Shown: positions 36,109-44,474 of the stretch, piece by piece
How positions within the stretch are numbered: position 1 is the stretch's first letter
Layout of the letters: every line of letters begins with the position of its first letter
Assembly: GCA_035506135.1 (NCBI GenBank)
Contig: DATJPY010000006.1
Coordinates: forward strand, 1 to 64,000
Direction of reading: 5' to 3'
Source of the DNA: DATJPY01 sp035506135
GTDB taxonomy: Bacteria > Myxococcota_A > UBA9160 > PR03
Length of the DNA: 64,000 nt
Notes under the pieces: generated by a model
What the model was told of the DNA's origin: nothing
The model's input: only the letters and a program-made list of their open reading frames with translations
Databases searched by the model: none
Program-made: the position numbers and the translations under genes

Positions 36109-36711
36109 ATGCCTGCCGAGACCACCGCGTGGCGACGCTGCAGCAGCTGCAAGACGCCGCTGGCTTTCCGCGCCCCATACTGGGTGTGCAATGTGTCGAC
36201 CTGCAACCGCCCGCGCACGGGGCTCTTCTTCTGCTCGGTCTCGTGCTGGGACGCCCATCTCTCGGTAGTCAACCACCGCGAGTCCTGGGCCCTCGAGCGC
36301 CGCGCCCCGACCCGCGAAGAGTGGGAGCGCGAGCAGCAGGAAACCTCCACCCGCGTCGCCCCCGAGGCAAACCGCTCGCCCAGAGCATCCCCGCAAGCTG
36401 CCGAAGGCAGCGCGCAGCGAGGCGAAGCCGAGCGAAGTTCACAAGGACGTGCCACAGCTCAGCAACCATCCGCGCAGCGAGGCGAAGCCGAGCGAAGCTC
36501 ATCAGGACGCGCCCCAGCTCAGCAGCTCCCCCGCGACGTCCTCATCGTCATCTCGAAGCTCAAGAGCTACGTGCGCGCGCGCTCCGGCTTCAACACCTCG
36601 GACCGCGTCGTCGAGCCCCTCTCCGATGCCGTGCGCGCCCTCTGCGAGCGCGCCATCGAGAAGGCGCGCGCCGACGGCCGCAAGACCGTGCTCGAGCGCG
36701 ACTTCGAGTGA
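36109..36711 (+). CDS. zinc-ribbon / histone-fold DNA-binding protein with repeat-derived linker
   Basis: 200-residue protein in three parts. Residues 11-56 form a zinc finger with CSSC (11-14), Cys27, Cys32, Cys42, Cys46, His50 and His56. Residues 89-140 are a low-complexity linker that includes a 20-residue tandem repeat (101-120 and 121-140, SAQRGEAERSS...). Residues about 141-200 look like a single histone fold: the helix RVVEPLSDAVRALCERAIEK and then ARADGRKTVLERDFE align by eye with the end of archaeal histones (AGRKTIKAEDIE). Probably binds and compacts DNA. Ribosome site GAAGGAG, 11 bases after the SNF2 gene; the stop overlaps the mtnP start. The histone-fold call is from pattern only. 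Confidence 0.8.
   Translation: MPAETTAWRRCSSCKTPLAFRAPYWVCNVSTCNRPRTGLFFCSVSCWDAHLSVVNHRESWALERRAPTREEWEREQQETSTRVAPEANRSPRASPQAAEGSAQRGEAERSSQGRATAQQPSAQRGEAERSSSGRAPAQQLPRDVLIVISKLKSYVRARSGFNTSDRVVEPLSDAVRALCERAIEKARADGRKTVLERDFE
36373..36530 (+). repeat. dispersed hairpin repeat, copy A, inside the histone-fold gene (with 60-bp tandem duplication)
   Basis: From 36373 the DNA aligns with the non-coding copy at 61961-62060 over about 95 bases. It has a hairpin (GCTGCC, GAA, GGCAGC at 36397-36411), then GCGCAGCGAGG, GAGCGAAGT and a CAGGACGTGC / CAGCTCAGCAAC tail. The part after the hairpin is duplicated exactly in register: 36411-36470 and 36471-36530. It is in frame and encodes the linker of the histone-fold protein. 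Confidence 0.75.
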
Positions 36712-37463
36712 TGGCGCGGGTCGGCATCATCGGCGGCTCCGGGCTCGACGACCCGCAGATCCTGCGGGCTGCTGCCGACGAGCAGGTCGCGACGCCGTGG
36801 GGCGCCCCGAGCTCGCCGCTGCGTCGCGGCGTCATCGAAGGAATCGAGTGCGTGCTGCTGGCGCGCCACGGCCGCCAGCACACCGTCCCGCCGACGCAGG
36901 TCAACAGCCGCGCCAACCTGCGGGCGCTGGTCGCCGCCGGCTGCACGCACGTGCTGGCGACCACGGCGGTCGGCAGCCTGCGCGCGGAGATCGGGCGCGG
37001 CGAGCTCGTGATCCTCGACCAGTTCATCGATTTCACGCGCTTCCGCCCGACGACCTTCTGCGAGCGCTTCGAGGCCGGGAAGCCGGTCCACACGCCGATG
37101 GCGGATCCGTTCTCCCGCGAGCTGCGCGCGCGGCTGATCGACTCCGCCCGCGAGCTCCGGCTCGCCCATCACGAGCGGGGCACCGTGGTCACGATCGAGG
37201 GGCCGCGCTTCTCCACGCGCGCTGAGTCGCGCATGTTCCGCGCCTGGGGCGCGGACGTGATCAACATGTCGACGGCGCCCGAGTGCGCGCTCGCGAACGA
37301 GGCGGGCATTCCGTACGCCGCGGTGGCGATGTCGACCGACTACGACTGCTGGAAGGAGGACGAGGAGCCCGTCAGCTGGGAGCAGATCTCCACCATCTTC
37401 GCGGAAAACGTCGAGAAGGTCGTGAAGCTGCTGGTACGCACGATCGCGAAGCTGGGGAGCTAG
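36711..37463 (+). CDS. mtnP: S-methyl-5'-thioadenosine phosphorylase
   Basis: 250-residue phosphorylase that splits methylthioadenosine into adenine and methylthioribose 1-phosphate in methionine salvage. GIIGGSGL at the N-terminus, the phosphate/ribose motif RHGRQHTVPPTQVNSRAN, TIEGPRFSTRAESRMFR and INMSTAPECALANEAGIPYA, and the MTAP-type STDYDCWKEDEE that selects methylthioadenosine over other purine nucleosides. ATG at 36711 shares its A with the preceding TGA. It is the last gene of the SNF2-histone operon, a link to chromatin that may be only positional. Ends on a CTAG shared with the convergent gene. Confidence 0.93.
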   Translation: MARVGIIGGSGLDDPQILRAAADEQVATPWGAPSSPLRRGVIEGIECVLLARHGRQHTVPPTQVNSRANLRALVAAGCTHVLATTAVGSLRAEIGRGELVILDQFIDFTRFRPTTFCERFEAGKPVHTPMADPFSRELRARLIDSARELRLAHHERGTVVTIEGPRFSTRAESRMFRAWGADVINMSTAPECALANEAGIPYAAVAMSTDYDCWKEDEEPVSWEQISTIFAENVEKVVKLLVRTIAKLGS

Positions 37464-39040
37464 CGGTGGCGAAGGGTGAAGGACCACGCTCCCGGCTGCG
37501 CGAAGCCGTACACGTAGAGGCCGCCGCCGGGCGCCGGCTTCCAGGTGTAGAGCGCGACGCCGTCGCCCTCGAGCCAGGGCGTGTCGCCGCCCGCAGGCAG
37601 GAATGCGACGAACGAAGTCTGGGCCGGCGCCTCCCCGCTCGCGGCGAGCACCCCCGTCGCCGGATCGAACGACACCGTCGCGAGCGGTCCGGGAGCCGCG
37701 CGCAGGAGGCCGCGGGTCATCGCGGCGGCGAGCGGCTCGCGCATGCCCGCGATGGTGTTGGTGGCGCAGTCGACGTCGAAGAAGCCCCACACGCTCGGGA
37801 TGCGCCCCGCCACCCAGTCCGCCGCCTTGTGCGGATCGCCGCAGGCCTCGCGCCAGGTCCAGAGCGTGGCGCCGAAGCGGAACTGCTCCTGCAGCGCCTG
37901 GTGCAGCTCGAAGTAGTCGTCGGACGGGTCGGCGGCGCGACCGGGATCACCGCCCCACTCGCCGGAAACGACCGGCGCCCCTCCGTAGCCGGCCGCCTCG
38001 TCGCGCGCCTGCTGGAAGACGCTCGCGTCGAGCGGCAGCGAGTTCAGCCCGCCCTGGTAGATGTGCGGCGCGTACACGACCTGATCGTCGTGCGCGAAGT
38101 CGGGAGGCGCTCCCTGCCCGGTGTCGGACCACGTGATGCCGGGCTCGAAGAAGACCAGGCGCGCGGGCGCGCCGACCGAGGCCTCGCCCGCGCGGATCTG
38201 CACGACTGCATCGGCGTAGAGGGCGGAGAGCGCGTCGAGCTGCCCCGGGATGAGATAGAAGGCGTTGGGCTCGTTCATCAGGTCGTAGCCGGCGACGGAG
38301 TCGTGGGGCGCGAAGCGCGCCGCGACGTGGCCGAGCATCCGCGCGTAGTGGGTGCGGATCCCGACCCCGTCGGGCCCGGGCGCATCGTTCCAGAAGGCCT
38401 GGAACGCCGCCATCACGGCCGGGCTGAACTCGCGGGTCCCGCCTGGAGCGCAGCGCAGCCTGCCACCGTCCTGCGTCGCCCAGCCCGGCGCGCCGTCCCA
38501 GCCGAAGGCCGGCACACCGTGGCCGGCGCAGTTCGTGCCCGGCGGCGCGACGAGCGTCGGGCCCCAGGCGTCCTGGTGCAGGTCGATGATCGCGTAGAGG
38601 CCGCGGCTCTCGAGCACCTCGACGGCCTGCTCGACCTCGTCGAGGTAGGACTCGTCGTACACGCCCGGCTGCGGCTCGACGCGCGACCAGGAGATCAGGA
38701 GCCGCACCGTGTTCCAGCCCATCGACTGCATCAGATCGGCGTCGGACTCGGTGAAGGGATACGTGGTGAAGCGTGAGGGCGAGAGCTGCCAGTAGTCGAC
38801 GAAGGCGTTCACGTTGACACCGCGGAGGATCACCTCGCGGCCGGAGGCATCGAGGATGCGCCCGCCGGCGTCCGGGTCGGGCGCGGCGTGCAGGGCGGAC
38901 AGCCGGAAGCCCGTGGCGCCCTGCCCCTCCCCCGGCGGCACGCCGGGGATGCCGAGGTCGCAGCGCGCCGCGGCGAGCAGGAGGACGGCCGCGGCGGCGG
39001 CCGCGGCGCGGGCGCGGGGGGATCGCATGGCCTCGAGCAT
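37460..39040 (-). CDS. exported glycoside hydrolase family 5 protein (endoglycoceramidase-like)
   Basis: 526-residue secreted hydrolase. Signal peptide about 1-30 (Ala-rich core then AARCDLG). GH5 barrel: DASGREVILRGVNVNAF, WNTVRLLISWSRVEPQPG, YAIIDLHQDAW, the acid/base Glu in YDLMNEPN, VYAPHIYQGG, and the nucleophile Glu in SGEWGG. A short beta domain ends the protein. The pattern is closest to endoglycosylceramidases, so glycolipids are a likely target, but other beta-glycosides are possible. ATG 39040 has GGAGGAG nine bases upstream; Met 39028 is an alternative. Its TAG shares CTAG with mtnP. Confidence 0.87.
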   Translation of the reverse strand: MLEAMRSPRARAAAAAAAVLLLAAARCDLGIPGVPPGEGQGATGFRLSALHAAPDPDAGGRILDASGREVILRGVNVNAFVDYWQLSPSRFTTYPFTESDADLMQSMGWNTVRLLISWSRVEPQPGVYDESYLDEVEQAVEVLESRGLYAIIDLHQDAWGPTLVAPPGTNCAGHGVPAFGWDGAPGWATQDGGRLRCAPGGTREFSPAVMAAFQAFWNDAPGPDGVGIRTHYARMLGHVAARFAPHDSVAGYDLMNEPNAFYLIPGQLDALSALYADAVVQIRAGEASVGAPARLVFFEPGITWSDTGQGAPPDFAHDDQVVYAPHIYQGGLNSLPLDASVFQQARDEAAGYGGAPVVSGEWGGDPGRAADPSDDYFELHQALQEQFRFGATLWTWREACGDPHKAADWVAGRIPSVWGFFDVDCATNTIAGMREPLAAAMTRGLLRAAPGPLATVSFDPATGVLAASGEAPAQTSFVAFLPAGGDTPWLEGDGVALYTWKPAPGGGLYVYGFAQPGAWSFTLRHR

Positions 39041-39127
39041 ACCAGTCCACTCCTCCGGGGATGCCGACGGACTCGGCCCCCGGCCCGGGGATTCACGCCC
39101 CTCGCGAATCCCCTAGATTCGCCGCCG

Positions 39128-39568
39128 ATGACCGGCCTCCGGGACCTGCGCGTCGGCCGCGGCCTGGTGGTGCCGCGGCAGCTCCTCTCGCAGCGCTTCG
39201 CGCGCTCTGGCGGCGCGGGCGGGCAGCACGTCAACAAGGTCGAGACCAAGGTCGACCTGCGCCTCGACCTCGCCCGCCTGGGGCCCGTGCTCGGTCCGCT
39301 CCGCACCGCGCGCCTGTGCGAGCGGCTCGCGGCGCGCCTCGATGGCGACGGGAGGCTCCAGGTGACGTGCGACGAGCACCGCCAGCGCGCCCGCAACCTC
39401 GACGCTGCGCTCGACCGCATGGAGTCGATCGTCGAGGCGGCGCTGCGGGAGCCGCGGCGGCGGCGGCCGACGCGGCCATCGCGCGGCTCCGCGGAGCGGA
39501 GGCTCACCGCCAAGCGGCGCCGGTCGCGGGTCAAGCGACTCCGCTCCGACGCGCCGGCCGACGAGTAG
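39128..39568 (+). CDS. arfB: peptidyl-tRNA hydrolase ArfB-like (class I release-factor fold)
   Basis: 146-residue protein with the catalytic GGQ of release factors in ARSGGAGGQHVNKVETKVDL, but no codon-recognition domain. The tail is strongly basic (RRRRPTRPSRGSAERRLTAK...), as in ArfB/YaeJ, where it enters the empty mRNA channel. Role: frees ribosomes stalled on mRNA lacking a stop codon. Divergent from the GH5 gene by 87 bases; the TPR lipoprotein follows. Confidence 0.9.
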   Translation: MTGLRDLRVGRGLVVPRQLLSQRFARSGGAGGQHVNKVETKVDLRLDLARLGPVLGPLRTARLCERLAARLDGDGRLQVTCDEHRQRARNLDAALDRMESIVEAALREPRRRRPTRPSRGSAERRLTAKRRRSRVKRLRSDAPADE

Positions 39569-39628
39569 GCGGCGCTGCGGTCGCGGCGGCGACTTGCCGA
39601 TACCATGCCGGGACCTGGGGGGTGATGG

Positions 39629-41476
39629 ATGTCGATGAGCCGTGCCGCGACCGGGCTCTGCCTGCTCGCGCTCACCGCCTGCTCCGTGCTGGGGTCGAAG
39701 CCACCGCCGGCGCAGCCCGGCTTCGACCCGGCCGAGTCGGGCGCCACGCGCACCTACCTGTCGATCTCGGCCCTGCGCGAGGACAAGACCGACCTCGCCG
39801 GCGCCCTGGCCGCCGCGGACAAGGCGCACGACGCGCAGCCGCGCAGCCGCGAGGCGGCGCTCCGGCGGGCGGAGCTCCTGCTCGCGCTCGACCATCGCGA
39901 CGGCGTCGGCCCGCGCACCCAGGAGGCTCGAGAGATCCTGGCGCACGCCGCCGACGACTCCACCTCGCTCCCCGCCCAGGCCCGACTGGCCTGGAACGAT
40001 GGGCACCTCGACGATGCGGCTGCGCTGCTGCAGCGCGCCGCCGAGGCGAAGCCCGATGTGGCGCACCCGCAGTGCCTGCTCGCCGAGCTCCGCGTCGAGC
40101 AGGGCGACGCCGACGGCGCGCGCACCGCGACCGAGCGCGCGCTCGCGGTCGACGCCCACGCGACCTGTGCGCGGCGCGCCCGCGCACGCGCGCGGCTCGC
40201 GCTCGGCGACGCGCATGGCGCCGTCGAGGATGCCCGCGCGGTGCTGCGCGCGAGCACCGACGAGGTCGAGGCGCGGCTGATCCTGGCCGAGGCCTACGAC
40301 GTGCAGGGCGAGGTCCAGCCGTCGATCTCCGCGCTCGAGGTGATTCCCGCCCGCCAGCGCACGACGCCGATCCGCGTCGCGCTCGCGCGGCGAGAGCTCG
40401 CCGCCGGCCGCACCGACCTCGCGCGCCCGCTCCTCGAGGAGGCGCTCGCCACCGCTCCGGGCGACGCCTCGGTCCTCGACCTCGCGCTCGCGCTCGACCT
40501 CGCCGCGCCGCAGGACGAGCGCGGCAAGCGCCTCGGCGAGTCGATCGAGCGCCTCGACGCCGCGGCCGCGGCCCACCCGCAGGACGCGGGCATCGCGCGC
40601 GTCCGCGGCACGGCCCTCGCCGCGGCCGGCCGCCCGGAGGAGGCGGAGGCGAGCTTCGCGCGCGCCATCGCGCTCGACCCCGACGACGTCGCGACCTACG
40701 CGCCGCTCGCCGACGCGCTCCTCGCGAAGCGCAGCCGCGAGCAGGCCACGGCGCGGGCGCTCGAGCTCGGGCTCGGCCCGGGCCCGACGCAGATCCTTGT
40801 CGGAACGATCGACCGGGACAAGGGCGATGCCGCGCGCGCGCAGCAGCGCTTCGAGGAGGCGCTGCGCGACCCCGCCGTCCCGACCGCGTCGCGGGTCGCC
40901 CTCTCGATGGCGCTGGCGTCGGGTGGCAAGGGGGGCTCGCTGGAGCGCGCGGTGGCGCTCGCGCGGGAGGCCCACGCCGCGCGCCCGCAGGATCCGTATC
41001 CGTCCGACGCGCTCGGCCTCGCCCTGCTGCTGTCGGGCAAGGCGCACGACGCGATCGCGCCGCTCACCGCTGCGCTCGACGGCTGGCCGCCGGGCGTCGA
41101 CGCCGGCGAGGTCCGCTACCACCTCGCGCTCGCCTACGAGCGGGCGGGTGACCGCGACCTCGCGCACGCGCAGGCCACGGCGGCGGTGAACGCGGCCGAG
41201 ACCCACAAGCCCGATCCGAGCTGGGCGCGCGATGCTCGCCAGCTCGCGGCGCGCGTCGCGCCAAAGCCGCTGCGAGAGGCTGCGACTCCGAGTCCGTCCG
41301 TGTCGGACGCCGCGAGCGCGAGCGCACAGGGCCCGCCGCCGCTGGACGCCGCGGCGCCCGACACACCGCAGGCGCCACATCCGACCTCCTCGCCGTCGGT
41401 GCCGGCGCCGTCGACGCCATCTCTGCCGTCTCCGCCGCCGCCCGCCGCGCCCGAGTCGACGCCAAAGGCTCCCTAG
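39629..41476 (+). CDS. TPR-repeat lipoprotein
   Basis: 615-residue envelope protein. The signal peptide ends LTAC, so the mature protein should carry a lipid. About 35-550 is filled by degenerate TPR-like helix pairs (for example AAADKAHDAQPRSREAALRR, RTATERALAVDAHATCARRA, EASFARAIALDPDDVATYAP). The last 60 residues are a Pro/Ser/Ala-rich disordered tail (SVPAPSTPSLPSPPPPAAPE). It resembles PEP-CTERM/XrtA-type TPR lipoproteins in layout but no exosortase gene is near. Probably a scaffold; partner unknown. Start codon ATG 39629 with a GGGGGTGATGG leader. Confidence 0.85.
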   Translation: MSMSRAATGLCLLALTACSVLGSKPPPAQPGFDPAESGATRTYLSISALREDKTDLAGALAAADKAHDAQPRSREAALRRAELLLALDHRDGVGPRTQEAREILAHAADDSTSLPAQARLAWNDGHLDDAAALLQRAAEAKPDVAHPQCLLAELRVEQGDADGARTATERALAVDAHATCARRARARARLALGDAHGAVEDARAVLRASTDEVEARLILAEAYDVQGEVQPSISALEVIPARQRTTPIRVALARRELAAGRTDLARPLLEEALATAPGDASVLDLALALDLAAPQDERGKRLGESIERLDAAAAAHPQDAGIARVRGTALAAAGRPEEAEASFARAIALDPDDVATYAPLADALLAKRSREQATARALELGLGPGPTQILVGTIDRDKGDAARAQQRFEEALRDPAVPTASRVALSMALASGGKGGSLERAVALAREAHAARPQDPYPSDALGLALLLSGKAHDAIAPLTAALDGWPPGVDAGEVRYHLALAYERAGDRDLAHAQATAAVNAAETHKPDPSWARDARQLAARVAPKPLREAATPSPSVSDAASASAQGPPPLDAAAPDTPQAPHPTSSPSVPAPSTPSLPSPPPPAAPESTPKAP

Positions 41477-41522
41477 CCGGTGCCTTCGTTCGGCTCCGCG
41501 GTCTCCGCCTCACTGCGCGGAG

Positions 41523-41546
41523 GCCGACTCTCGAGTCGGCTTCCTT
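41523..41546 (+). terminator. candidate terminator after the TPR lipoprotein gene
   Basis: GCCGACTC, loop TC, GAGTCGGC, then TTCCTT. The perfect 8-bp stem lies 47 bases past the stop at 41476 and 41 bases before the next start. The T-tract is short. Read on the minus strand the same region resembles a worn copy of the dispersed hairpin repeat. Confidence 0.45.
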
Positions 41547-41587
41547 GCCTGCGGCGCAGCGCGGACCCGCGGGTATGATCCTGCGCC

Positions 41588-42568
41588 ATGGCCGCATCCG
41601 CGGGATCGCGCTGGCGCCAGGTCCTGCCGTGGGCGATCTCGCTCGCGCTGCTGGTCTACGTGTTCGGGTGGGCCACCGACTGGCACCGCCTGCGCGAGGC
41701 GCTGCAGGCCGCCAACGTGCCGGTCTACGTCGCCTTCGTCGCGGCCGACCGGCTCGGCTTCTTCGCGGTGTGGACGCTGTTCCAGGCGCTCGCGGTGCGC
41801 CGCTTCGTCGCGCACGTCCCGCTGCGCTCGGTCTTCGCGGTGCGCGGCGGCGCGGAGCTGATCCGCACGCTCTCCGCCCCCGCCTCCGACGCGGCCTTCT
41901 TCCTCGGCCTGTCGCAGCTCTCGGGCGGGAAGATCGAGGCCGTGCTGTCGGCGGCGGTGCTGCCCGCCCTCTGCCACTTCTTCGTGATGCTCGCCATGAT
42001 GACGACCTCGCTGTGGCTGCTGCCGGGCGGGCCGGCCGGGAACCGCGGCGTCTGGATCACCGCCGGCGTGATGTGGACGCTGGTGATCGTCGCCGCCGGC
42101 GCGGTGCGGCTCTCGCGCTCGCACAAGATCCGCTGGATCGAGGGGGTGCGCGACTGGTTCGACCAGTTCTCGCTGCGCGAGATCCGGCCGTTCGTGCTCG
42201 GCTTCGTCGGGCTCACCATCTTCGACGTGCTGGTGCAGGGATTCGCGTCCCGCGCCTTCGGCATCGCGATCCCGTGGATCGCCCTGATGGCGCGCATCCC
42301 GATGCTGTACATGGCGCTCAGCGTGCCCACGCTCGGGAACTTCGGCACGCGCGAGGTCGCGTGGGCGGCGCTCTTCGAGGCCTACGGCGAGCACGACCGG
42401 CTGGTCGCCTACGCGCTCGCGACCAACTCCGTCTTCCTGCTGATCAACCTGATGCTCGGCCTCGCCTTCCTGCCCCGCGCGCTCCAGCTTCTCGCCGCGG
42501 TGCGGCGCGCACGCCGCGAGGGCGCCGTCGTGCCGGAGCCGCTGCTGCACGATCCGACGGACCTGTGA
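41588..42568 (+). CDS. lysylphosphatidylglycerol synthase-type (UPF0104) membrane protein
   Basis: 326-residue inner-membrane protein with about eight hydrophobic segments. The motif VPTLGNFGTREVAWAALFEA near 250-268 is the conserved G-x-x-GxRE signature of the LPG synthase / AglD membrane family. It lacks the cytosolic aminoacyl-transferase domain, so it is not a complete MprF. Such stand-alone proteins may move or modify lipids; the exact role is unknown. glgB begins four bases after its stop, so the two are probably co-transcribed. Confidence 0.82.
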   Translation: MAASAGSRWRQVLPWAISLALLVYVFGWATDWHRLREALQAANVPVYVAFVAADRLGFFAVWTLFQALAVRRFVAHVPLRSVFAVRGGAELIRTLSAPASDAAFFLGLSQLSGGKIEAVLSAAVLPALCHFFVMLAMMTTSLWLLPGGPAGNRGVWITAGVMWTLVIVAAGAVRLSRSHKIRWIEGVRDWFDQFSLREIRPFVLGFVGLTIFDVLVQGFASRAFGIAIPWIALMARIPMLYMALSVPTLGNFGTREVAWAALFEAYGEHDRLVAYALATNSVFLLINLMLGLAFLPRALQLLAAVRRARREGAVVPEPLLHDPTDL

Positions 42569-42572
42569 GCCC

Positions 42573-44474
42573 ATGAGCGAGACGTCCCTCAGCGATCAGG
42601 ACCTCTACCTCTTCAACGAGGGCAGCCACCTGCGCCTCTTCGAGAAGCTCGGGGCGCACGCGGCCACGGTCGGCGGCCGCGCCGGGACCCGCTTTGCGGT
42701 GTGGGCGCCCAACGCCTCCTCGGTGTCGGTCGTCGGAGACTGGAACGGCTGGCGCGCCGGGGCCGACCGGCTCGCTCCGCGCGGCAGCTCGGGCATCTGG
42801 GAGGGATTCGCCGCCGGGGTCGGGCGGGGCGCGGTCTACAAGTACCACGTCGAGTCGCGGGTCGGCGGCTACCAGGTCGACAAGGCCGACCCGTTCGCGT
42901 TCCAGGCCGAGGCGCCGCCGCGCACCGCCTCGATCGTCTGGCCGCTCGACTACGAGTGGGACGACGAGGCGTGGATGGAGGCGCGCGCGCAGAGCGCGGG
43001 GGTCGGCGCCCCGATGTCGATCTACGAGGTGCACCTAGGCTCGTGGCGCCGCGTCCCCGAGCAGGGTGATCGCCCGCTCGGCTACCGGGAGATCGCGCCG
43101 CAGCTCGCCGAGTACGTCCACGAGCAGGGCTTCACGCACGTCGAGCTGCTGCCCGTGATGGAGCACCCGTTCTACGGATCCTGGGGCTATCAGACGACCG
43201 GCTACTTCGCGCCGACCTCGCGCTACGGCACCCCGCAGGACCTGATGTTCCTGATCGACTACCTGCACCAGCGCGGCATCGGCGTGATCCTGGACTGGGT
43301 TCCCTCGCACTTCCCGACCGACGAGCACGGGCTCGGCTTCTTCGACGGCACGCACCTCTACGAGCACGGCGACCCGCGCCAGGGGCTACACCCGGACTGG
43401 AACAGCTTCATCTTCAATTACGGCCGGCACGAGGTGCGGAGCTTCCTGCTCTCGAGCGCCGTCTACTGGCTGGATCGCTATCACGCCGACGCGCTGCGCG
43501 TCGACGCCGTCGCCTCGATGCTCTACCTCGACTACTCGCGCCGAGCCGGGGAGTGGATTCCCAACACGCATGGAGGGCGCGAGAACCTCGAGGCGATCGG
43601 CTTCCTGCGCCGCTTCAACGCGGAGGCCTACGCCGCGCGGCCCGGCGTCCAGACCATGGCCGAGGAGTCGACGGCGTGGCCGATGGTGTCGCGCCCGACC
43701 TGGCTCGGCGGTCTCGGCTTCGGCTGGAAGTGGGACATGGGCTGGATGCACGACACGCTGCTCTACTTCTCGCGCGCGCCGGTGCACCGCAGCCATCACC
43801 ACAACGAGCTCACCTTCCGCATGCTCTACGCCTTCACCGAGAACTTCGTGCTGCCGCTCTCGCACGACGAGGTGGTGCACGGCAAGGGCTCCCTGCTCGC
43901 CAAGATGCCGGGCGACGACTGGCAGAAGTTCGCGAACCTGCGTGCGCTGTACGGCTACATGTGGACGCAGCCCGGCAAGAAGCTCCTCTTCATGGGGGGA
44001 GAGCTCGGGCAGTGGTCCGAGTGGAATCACGACGCGAGCCTCGAGTGGCACCTGCTCGAGCACGCGCCGCACCGCGGCCTGCAGCGCTGGGTGCGCGACC
44101 TCAACACGGCCCTGCGCGGCGAGCCCGCGCTCCACGAGATCGACTGCGAGCCGGCCGGGTTCGCCTGGATCGACTGCAACGACAACGAGCAGAGCACGCT
44201 CTGCTACCTGCGCCGCGCGGCCTCGACCCGCGACGTGCTGGTCGTCGCCTGCAACTTCACGCCGGTGCCGCGGCAGCGCTTCCGCATCGGCGTCCCATAC
44301 GGCGGCCGGTGGCACGAGATCCTGAACAGCGACGCCCCGCTCTACGGCGGGAGCGGCCTGGGGAACCTGGGCGGGGTCGACGCCGAGCCGCGCGCCTGGC
44401 ACGGCCACGCCCAATCGATCTCGATCACCCTGCCGCCGCTCGCCGTGCTGGTCTTCAAGGGCGGGCCCGGGTGA
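42573..44474 (+). CDS. glgB: 1,4-alpha-glucan branching enzyme
   Basis: 633-residue GH13 enzyme that makes alpha-1,6 branches in glycogen. An N-terminal CBM48 region (TRFAVWAPNASSVSVVGDWN) precedes the barrel. Catalytic sites: LRVDAVASMLYLDY (Asp nucleophile), AEESTAWP (Glu acid) and LSHDEVVHGKGS (transition-state Asp), then MGGELGQWSEWNHD. It is shorter than the ~730-residue enteric enzyme because the first N-terminal module is absent, a common short form. No other glycogen gene is adjacent. GTG of glnE overlaps its stop. Confidence 0.95.
   Translation: MSETSLSDQDLYLFNEGSHLRLFEKLGAHAATVGGRAGTRFAVWAPNASSVSVVGDWNGWRAGADRLAPRGSSGIWEGFAAGVGRGAVYKYHVESRVGGYQVDKADPFAFQAEAPPRTASIVWPLDYEWDDEAWMEARAQSAGVGAPMSIYEVHLGSWRRVPEQGDRPLGYREIAPQLAEYVHEQGFTHVELLPVMEHPFYGSWGYQTTGYFAPTSRYGTPQDLMFLIDYLHQRGIGVILDWVPSHFPTDEHGLGFFDGTHLYEHGDPRQGLHPDWNSFIFNYGRHEVRSFLLSSAVYWLDRYHADALRVDAVASMLYLDYSRRAGEWIPNTHGGRENLEAIGFLRRFNAEAYAARPGVQTMAEESTAWPMVSRPTWLGGLGFGWKWDMGWMHDTLLYFSRAPVHRSHHHNELTFRMLYAFTENFVLPLSHDEVVHGKGSLLAKMPGDDWQKFANLRALYGYMWTQPGKKLLFMGGELGQWSEWNHDASLEWHLLEHAPHRGLQRWVRDLNTALRGEPALHEIDCEPAGFAWIDCNDNEQSTLCYLRRAASTRDVLVVACNFTPVPRQRFRIGVPYGGRWHEILNSDAPLYGGSGLGNLGGVDAEPRAWHGHAQSISITLPPLAVLVFKGGPG

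Noticed and set aside
36411..36530. Two 60-base direct repeats as a CRISPR array
   Set aside because: The repeats are adjacent with no spacers, lie inside a coding frame, and no cas gene is in the window.
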